Part shown: in pieces, positions 13,511 through 17,736 of the stretch | Layout: every line of letters begins with the position of its first letter | Numbering within the stretch: the first letter of the stretch is position 1 | NCBI GenBank assembly: GCA_002353975.1 | Contig: DEKQ01000035.1 | Coordinates: 1 to 17,736 of the forward strand | Reading direction: 5' to 3' | DNA length: 17,736 bases | Source of the DNA: Prevotellaceae bacterium UBA2718 | GTDB taxonomy: Bacteria > Bacteroidota > Bacteroidia > Bacteroidales > Bacteroidaceae | The notes under the pieces: model-generated | What the model was told of the DNA's origin: nothing | The model's database searches: none | Seen by the model: the letters and a program-made list of their open reading frames with translations, nothing else | Position numbers and translations under genes: made by a program

Positions 13511-15019
13511 TTAATCCTTGATATACTCGCTGAAGTCCGTGAGGTGCATGTCTCCCTTGCGGCGCAGGGTGTCGTGCATGGCGAAGGCACACGGCAGGTT
13601 GTGGTGCGTCTGACCGCCGGAGGCAATCTTCAGGTACTCGCGCAGCATCGGTCTGTAGTCAGGATGAGCACAGTTTTCTATTATCAGGTGTGCGCGTTCT
13701 ATTGGCGACTTGCCACGCAGGTCTGCCACGCCCTGCTCAGTAACTATCACGTTCACATCGTGCTCCGTATGGTCAAAGTGGCTACACATAGGCACGATAG
13801 CAGAGATGAGACCGCCCTTAGCCGTAGATGCGCAGGTGAAGATGGAGATATAGGCGTTGCGCTCAAAGTCGCCTGAGCCGCCGATACCGTTCATCATCTT
13901 TGTGCCGCTGATGTGGGTGGAGTTTGCATGACCAAAGATATCCACCTCTATTGCTGTGTTGATAGCGATGACTCCAAGGCGACGGATAACCTCGGGAGAA
14001 TTGGAAATCTCGGACTGACGGATGGTGAGGTGCTTTGAGAAGTAGTCGATGTTGTCGTAAACCTTCATCAGGCACTCGTTGTCAACCGTCAGCGAACATG
14101 TAGAGGCATCCTTCACGCGGCCCTCGAGCATCATGTCAACAATGGCATTCTGCAGCACCTCCGTATAGACGTCAAAGTCTGGCACCTCCTTGTTGTGGCC
14201 CAGCGCAGCGAGGATAGCATTTGCCGTAGTACCCACACCGCTCTGCAGCGGCAGGAATGTCGGCGGAATGATGCCTCGTTTCATGTCTGAGAGCAGGAAG
14301 TGAGCCACGTTGGCACCTATCTGGTCAGTGATGGGGTCAGTGCCCTTGAAGGAACGGGCCTCATCAGGGATATTGCACTCTATTACGCCAACTACCTTGC
14401 TCTTATCTACCTCCAGGTATGGCTTGCCGATGCGGTCGCTCACCTTTGTAATCATAATAGGCTGACGCATAGGCGGGTCAAGAGGCTGATAGACATCGTG
14501 AAGCATTCCCACGCCCTCGCTATGGAAGACGTTATGCTCGATGATAATCTTCTCGGCCAGCATAGCCACGGTAGGTGCTATACCGCCTGCAGAGGTGAGG
14601 AATACGCGGAACTTATCGCCTGCATCCTCTATCTTACACACCTCAAGGATGCCCCATTTCAGCGGGCCGTAGAAACCATAGCGCAGATCCTGAGCCATGT
14701 GAGAGAGGTGGAGGTCGTTGTAGCGGATCTCGTTCTTGTTCACATGAGAGCGGAAATCAGCATTTGTGGTGTAAGGCGCACGGAAGTCTATCGCCTGTGC
14801 GTTGGACAGATCACCGTCAGTACTCTGGCCGGTAGAGGCACCGGTAAAGACACTTACCTTGAAGGGATTGCCCTTCTCATGCTCGGCTATGGCAATCTTT
14901 GCCAGTTCCTTTGTTGTTGCCTTGGGTGCTCCTGCCGGCGTAAATCCTGAAAGCCCGATAGTATCACCATTCTTAATCATCGATGCCGCCTCTGCGGCTG
15001 TGATAGTCGTGTATGACAT
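13511..15019 (-). CDS. Acetyl-CoA hydrolase/transferase family, succinate CoA-transferase type
   Basis: This is a class I CoA-transferase of the acetyl-CoA hydrolase/transferase family. Members move CoA between succinate, acetate and (in propionate producers) propionyl-CoA. Features in its 502 residues are GDTIGLSGFTPAGAPK (18-33) at the N-terminus, the CoA-loop QSGVGTTANAIL (259-270), the catalytic glutamate Glu287 in VYTEVLQ, NGIGGSGDF (377-385) and the tail TEQGVADLRGKSP. This combination is the one seen in the succinate:acetate CoA-transferase (AarC/Cat1) branch. In a Prevotella-like host that ferments to succinate, acetate and propionate, a role in acyl-CoA balancing fits, but the exact acyl donor is inference. 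It is the first gene of a two-gene unit with the SDR and has a strong promoter whose -33 box sits in a dyad. Complete and intact. Confidence 0.92.
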   Translation of the reverse strand: MSYTTITAAEAASMIKNGDTIGLSGFTPAGAPKATTKELAKIAIAEHEKGNPFKVSVFTGASTGQSTDGDLSNAQAIDFRAPYTTNADFRSHVNKNEIRYNDLHLSHMAQDLRYGFYGPLKWGILEVCKIEDAGDKFRVFLTSAGGIAPTVAMLAEKIIIEHNVFHSEGVGMLHDVYQPLDPPMRQPIMITKVSDRIGKPYLEVDKSKVVGVIECNIPDEARSFKGTDPITDQIGANVAHFLLSDMKRGIIPPTFLPLQSGVGTTANAILAALGHNKEVPDFDVYTEVLQNAIVDMMLEGRVKDASTCSLTVDNECLMKVYDNIDYFSKHLTIRQSEISNSPEVIRRLGVIAINTAIEVDIFGHANSTHISGTKMMNGIGGSGDFERNAYISIFTCASTAKGGLISAIVPMCSHFDHTEHDVNVIVTEQGVADLRGKSPIERAHLIIENCAHPDYRPMLREYLKIASGGQTHHNLPCAFAMHDTLRRKGDMHLTDFSEYIKD

Positions 15020-15085
15020 GAATGCTTGTGGTTTTTATGAGTTTTTTGAGTTATTTATTATCAACTTTGTCGCACAAATCGCGCA

Positions 15086-15116
15086 CAAAGGTAACAAAAT
15101 TGCACGAATTGACAAA
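15086..15116 (-). promoter_or_regulatory. Promoter of the CoA-transferase/SDR operon
   Basis: On the minus strand TACCTTTG (15086-15093) is a perfect -7 box. TTTG (15113-15116) lies 19 bases upstream. The ATG at 15019 is about 67 bases downstream. The -33 element lies at the centre of the inverted repeat 15100-15126, so repression or activation at this site is plausible. Confidence 0.8.
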
Positions 15117-15133
15117 ATTTGTGCAAGCAAATT
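15100..15133. promoter_or_regulatory. Overlapping dyads, candidate operator
   Basis: TTGCACGAATT (15100-15110) and AATTTGTGCAA (15116-15126) are inverted copies, 10 of 11 pairs, with a 5-base centre. AATTTG (15116-15121) also pairs with CAAATT (15128-15133) as a second perfect dyad with a 6-base centre. GCACAA half-sites recur at 15072 and 15083, and TTGTGC at 15154. The dyads cover the -33 box of the CoA-transferase promoter and lie about 50 bases upstream of the opposing -7 box. The regulator is unknown. Confidence 0.55.
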
Positions 15134-15153
15134 CATTAAAAAAATGTAAAATG

Positions 15154-15184
15154 TTGTGCATTATATAAATAATGTGTACCTTTG
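15154..15184 (+). promoter_or_regulatory. Promoter of the greA leader
   Basis: TACCTTTG at 15177-15184 is an exact -7 box. TTG at 15154-15156 lies 20 bases upstream as the -33 element. Transcription would begin near 15190, more than 200 bases ahead of the greA ATG, so the long leader is transcribed. Confidence 0.75.
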
Positions 15185-15189
15185 CCGCA

Positions 15190-15355
15190 AGTTTTTAGGC
15201 CACATCGTCCCCGCTATCATTACGCCGATATTGAGGCAAGCAGATAGGCAAGAAGCGTTACGGGGGATGTGGCGGCCCGCTAAGAAGCGCTGCGGGTAAT
15301 GGCAAAGGAAGAATTATGGACGACCCCTGCAGAATTTGGGGTTGTCTCTCTTTTT
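15190..15355 (+). ncRNA. Structured greA leader RNA with intrinsic terminator
   Basis: This is a predicted RNA of about 165 bases between the greA promoter and the greA start codon. Stem A: GCCACATC (15199-15206) pairs with GATGTGGC (15266-15273). After a 2-base bulge CCCCG (15209-15213) pairs with CGGGG (15261-15265), and CTATC (15214-15218) pairs with GATAG (15243-15247). Stem B: CCCGC (15276-15280) with GCGGG (15292-15296). Stem C is the terminator at 15319-15355. Bases 15297-15318 between B and C are purine-rich and open. It does not show the motifs of 6S, SRP, tmRNA or RNase P RNA, nor of a riboswitch I know. It may be an attenuator controlling greA, a free small RNA, or both. The structure was drawn by hand. 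Confidence 0.55.
15319..15355 (+). terminator. Intrinsic terminator inside the greA leader
   Basis: GACGACCCC (15319-15327) pairs with GGGGTTGTC (15338-15346) to give a 9-bp stem with one G-T wobble and a 10-base loop. It is followed by TCTC and five Ts (15351-15355). It lies 48 bases upstream of the greA ATG and downstream of the only visible greA promoter, so some transcripts must pass it for greA to be made. Confidence 0.75.
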
Positions 15356-15402
15356 GGTCTGTACAGAAACGACAAAAACTAAAAAATAAAACAAGAAGAA
15401 CT

Positions 15403-15867
15403 ATGGCTTACATGTCAAAAGAGGGCTACGAAAAACTCGTAGCAGAACTACATCGCCTTGAGGCAATCGAGATGCCCAAGGCCAGTGCAGCAATAGCCGA
15501 GGCTCGCGACAAGGGCGACCTGTCGGAGAACTCAGAGTATGATGCAGCGAAAGAGGCACAGGCACACCTTGCGGAGAAGATCAACCAGATGAAGACGGCC
15601 ATCGCCGACGCGAAGATTGTTGACAAGAGCCGTCTGAACACCGATGCCGTGCAGCTGCTGTCAAAGGTGGAGATGACCAATCTGAACACCGGTGCCAAGA
15701 TGACCTACACCATCGTAAGTGCCAATGAGGCTAACCTGCGAGAGGGAAAGATAAGCATCGAGACCCCGATTGCCAAGGCTCTGCTCAACCACAAAGTGGG
15801 CGAGACGGTGGATGCCAAGATTCCCAACGGAGTGATGAAGCTGAAGATAGAGAGCATCTCGTATTAA
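15403..15867 (+). CDS. greA: Transcription elongation factor GreA
   Basis: GreA binds the secondary channel of RNA polymerase and stimulates cleavage of backtracked transcripts. The product has 154 residues from the ATG at 15403 (MAYMSKEGYEKL). The frame continues upstream to 15316, but that stretch is the terminator leader, so the longer start is rejected; an ATG at 15412 is possible. The N-terminal coiled coil carries the acidic tip EARDKGDLSENSEYDAAKE (33-51), with Asp39 and Glu42 at the positions that coordinate the catalytic magnesium. The C-terminal FKBP-like domain shows EGKISIETPIAKALLNHKVGE (114-134) and the closing strand VMKLKIESI. Length is normal (about 155-160). It is followed after 35 bases by a HIT-family gene, an order I recall as common in Bacteroidales. 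Expression probably depends on read-through of the leader terminator. Confidence 0.96.
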   Translation: MAYMSKEGYEKLVAELHRLEAIEMPKASAAIAEARDKGDLSENSEYDAAKEAQAHLAEKINQMKTAIADAKIVDKSRLNTDAVQLLSKVEMTNLNTGAKMTYTIVSANEANLREGKISIETPIAKALLNHKVGETVDAKIPNGVMKLKIESISY

Positions 15868-15902
15868 TGAAGAATTAATAATTCAAAATTCAAAATGATT
15901 CT

Positions 15903-16307
15903 ATGGATATATTTTCAAAAATTGCAGCTGGCGAGATACCCAGCTATAAGTGTGCAGAGAACGAGGAGTTCTATGCTTTCCTTGACATCAACCCTGTAGT
16001 AAAGGCCCACGTGCTGGTGATACCACGCCGTGAGGTGGATTATATCTTCGATATGGACGATGACGAGACAGCCCGCTACTTCGTCTTTGCAAAGAAGGTG
16101 GCAAAGGCTATCAAGGCCGCTTTCCCATGCAAGAAGGTGGGAATGAGCGTCTTTGGACTCGAGGTGCCTCACGCACACATACACCTCATGCCAATGGACA
16201 CGGAGGGCGATATGGACTTCCGCCGCGAGAAGCTGTCGCTGCCTGAGGCTGAGATGAAGGAGATTGCCGACAAAATCTACGGAGAGTTCAAGAAGATAAA
16301 CGCATAA
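15903..16307 (+). CDS. HIT-family nucleotide hydrolase/transferase
   Basis: This 134-residue histidine-triad protein belongs to the HINT-like branch, small cytoplasmic dimers that hydrolyse nucleoside phosphoramidates or related adenylated compounds. It opens with DIFSKIAAGEIPSYKCAENE, the usual HIT N-terminus, has FLDINPVVKAHVLVIPRREV (26-45) and the active-site triad HAHIHLMP (90-97; His90, His92, His94). Its C-terminal part (FRREKLSLPEAEMKEIADKI) replaces the usual short tail and is the form seen in Bacteroidetes. The ATG at 15903 follows an AT-rich 35-base spacer with a doubled ATTCAAAAT. There is no separate promoter, so it is probably co-transcribed with greA. The natural substrate is unknown for most family members. 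Confidence 0.92.
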   Translation: MDIFSKIAAGEIPSYKCAENEEFYAFLDINPVVKAHVLVIPRREVDYIFDMDDDETARYFVFAKKVAKAIKAAFPCKKVGMSVFGLEVPHAHIHLMPMDTEGDMDFRREKLSLPEAEMKEIADKIYGEFKKINA

Positions 16308-16378
16308 GAAGGCATCCCGGGGCTTACCGCAGCCCTCTCCACCCACCACAACAACATAACACAAGACACCATACCACA

Positions 16379-17736
16379 GTGAACAGAACAGCTATCACAC
16401 TACTCGTTCTGCTACTGCAAATAGCAGCGGTCAACGCACAGACCACCAACAGCGCAACGACTCAGAAAGGAAAGAAACAGGCAAAGACCGGGATTGCCGA
16501 CCAAATGCTTGACGAAATCCAAATCACCGGAACGCGTTCCACAATGAAACTGAAGGTGGACCGCAAGGAGTTTGACGTATCAAGCATGATAACCACCGAG
16601 GGACAGACTGCCACTGAGGTGCTGGAGAACATCCCGTCAGTGGAAGTTGACAACGATGGCAACGTGTCGCTGCGAGGCAATAGCAGCGTGGAGATACGCA
16701 TCAACGGGCGCAACAGCGGACTGACGAGCGACAACCAGGCGCAGATACTGCAACAACTGCCTGCCGAGAGCATCGAGAAGATTGAGGTGATAGACAATCC
16801 GTCAGCCAAATTCTCTGCCGAAGGTTCTGCCGGTATCATCAACATCGTACTGAAGAAGAACCGCAAGGCAGGCTACTACGGCTCAGTGCAGGTGGGTGCG
16901 AATACCCGCGCCGGTGCCAACACATCGTTCAACATCAACTATTCGTCGTCAAAACTGGATGCGTACCTCAATGCCGGCTACCGCCACATGGAGAACAAGG
17001 GGCGCAATGACAGCGAGCAGGACAACCTGACCGACGGCGTGGCAACAAGCTATGAGCGTCACTACAAGGAGAACAGCAGCATGGGCAATATGTTCTTCGG
17101 ACGCGCCGGACTGACATGGCACGTCGATTCAAAGAACGATTTGGGCCTGAACGGAATGCTGTTCACCGGCAAGAGGAAGAGCAATTCCTCTACACCTTAT
17201 TATTATGGTGACTATACGGCAGGCGGCGAAGTGCTCAACAGGATTCGCCTGCGCGAGGAACATGGCAGCAGCCCCGGAACGATGTTCAATGCGGAGTTCA
17301 ACTACAGGCATACCTTCACAGACACGCACCTGCTGGATGTCGTGGTGTCCCACAACCGTTGGCACGCCGACAATGAGAACATCTACCAAGACCGCATAAC
17401 GTATCTTGACACAGAGACCGTCACGGAGAAGTACATGAGCCGTCCGCTGAACATCAAGTCACACAATACGGAAGTGAAGGTGGACTATGAGAACAAGCTG
17501 AGCGACGCCCTAAAACTGGAGGCAGGATACAACGGACGCTTCAACAGGGAGAACACTCCGCAGGAGAGCTACGAGGCACCGAACTGGGACGGTACGGGAA
17601 TGACAGAGGACCACGTCTATTTCAACCGTTTCCTTTACGACCTTGATATACACGCGCTCTATGCCACAGCAACATACAACTACAAGAAGCTGAGCGTAAT
17701 GGCAGGTCTGAGAGGCGAGTACTGGAGAGTGAACAC
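16379..17736 (+). CDS. Outer-membrane beta-barrel receptor, TonB-dependent type (partial, runs off window)
   Basis: This is the start of an OMP_b-brl_3/TonB-dependent receptor-like protein; about 452 codons are visible of an expected 700-800. A GTG at 16379 is taken as the start because it begins a good signal peptide (hydrophobic RTAITLLVLLLQIAAVNAQ) and no in-frame ATG precedes it. A Lys/Gln linker and the plug domain follow: DEIQITGTRS (about 42-51), ATEVLENIPSVEVDNDGNVS, LRGNSSVEIRINGRNSGL, then PAESIEKIEVIDNPSAKFSA and EGSAGIINIVLKK (about 150-162). These are the signature of this family. From about residue 165 barrel strands alternate. The common N-terminal carboxypeptidase-like domain is missing. 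It lies 72 bases after the HIT gene with no TAnnTTTG promoter seen, so it may be read through from greA. The ligand is unknown. Confidence 0.88.
   Translation, partial: MNRTAITLLVLLLQIAAVNAQTTNSATTQKGKKQAKTGIADQMLDEIQITGTRSTMKLKVDRKEFDVSSMITTEGQTATEVLENIPSVEVDNDGNVSLRGNSSVEIRINGRNSGLTSDNQAQILQQLPAESIEKIEVIDNPSAKFSAEGSAGIINIVLKKNRKAGYYGSVQVGANTRAGANTSFNINYSSSKLDAYLNAGYRHMENKGRNDSEQDNLTDGVATSYERHYKENSSMGNMFFGRAGLTWHVDSKNDLGLNGMLFTGKRKSNSSTPYYYGDYTAGGEVLNRIRLREEHGSSPGTMFNAEFNYRHTFTDTHLLDVVVSHNRWHADNENIYQDRITYLDTETVTEKYMSRPLNIKSHNTEVKVDYENKLSDALKLEAGYNGRFNRENTPQESYEAPNWDGTGMTEDHVYFNRFLYDLDIHALYATATYNYKKLSVMAGLRGEYWRVN

Noticed and set aside
14300..14950. 216-codon plus-strand frame inside the CoA-transferase gene
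   Set aside because: It is fully antisense to a strongly conserved enzyme and has no start signal or recognisable motif.
15190..15355. greA leader as 6S, SRP, tmRNA or a known riboswitch
   Set aside because: There is no single long rod with a central bubble, no SRP GGAA/GCAGCC apical motif, no tmRNA TTCGAATCC end, and none of the riboswitch cores I know.
15316..15402. Longer greA reading frame starting at 15316
   Set aside because: The added 29 codons run through the terminator hairpin and have no likeness to GreA N-termini; the family start is at 15403.
16462..16866. 134-codon minus-strand frame opposite the receptor plug domain
   Set aside because: The plus strand encodes a clear plug domain in the same bases; the antisense frame is low-complexity Ser/Leu.

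Overview
The window reads as chromosomal DNA of a Bacteroidales bacterium, most likely Prevotellaceae (Prevotella/Segatella type). This rests on Bacteroidetes-type promoters (TTTG, about 20 bases, TAnnTTTG), the families DUF6089, DUF6242 and OMP_b-brl_3, several OmpH/Skp paralogues next to bamA-uppS, and proteins that look like those of gut Prevotella. No taxonomic search was run.

Left part, 1-8087, minus strand: an envelope-biogenesis gene string, probably one long operon from a promoter at 8057-8087. In transcription order it holds a DUF6242 lipoprotein, a DUF6089 small outer-membrane barrel, uppS (undecaprenyl diphosphate synthase), bamA, three tandem OmpH/Skp-like periplasmic chaperones, and murI (glutamate racemase, cut by the window edge). 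It joins lipid-carrier synthesis, D-glutamate supply and outer-membrane protein folding and insertion.

Middle, 8088-10826: a 680-base gene-free stretch with four tandem 22-base repeats and a hairpin, then a compact type II restriction-modification pair (endonuclease then D12-class adenine methylase, ATGA overlap) with its own strong promoter. It is more AT-rich than its surroundings and looks like acquired accessory DNA.

Right part: a lone integral-membrane GT-C (family 39-like) glycosyltransferase on the plus strand. A convergent minus-strand pair follows, made of a succinate/acetate CoA-transferase-type enzyme and a gluconate 5-dehydrogenase-like SDR, ending in a long terminator hairpin. 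A divergent control region then holds two good promoters and overlapping dyads. Its plus-strand promoter drives greA through a structured leader of about 210 bases containing an intrinsic terminator. greA is followed by a HIT-family hydrolase gene and the first part of an outer-membrane beta-barrel receptor gene that runs off the right edge.

The most promising undescribed element is the greA leader RNA at about 15190-15355: two stems, then a 9-bp terminator hairpin with a T-run, all upstream of the greA start codon. It could be an attenuator/riboregulator, a stand-alone small RNA, or both.
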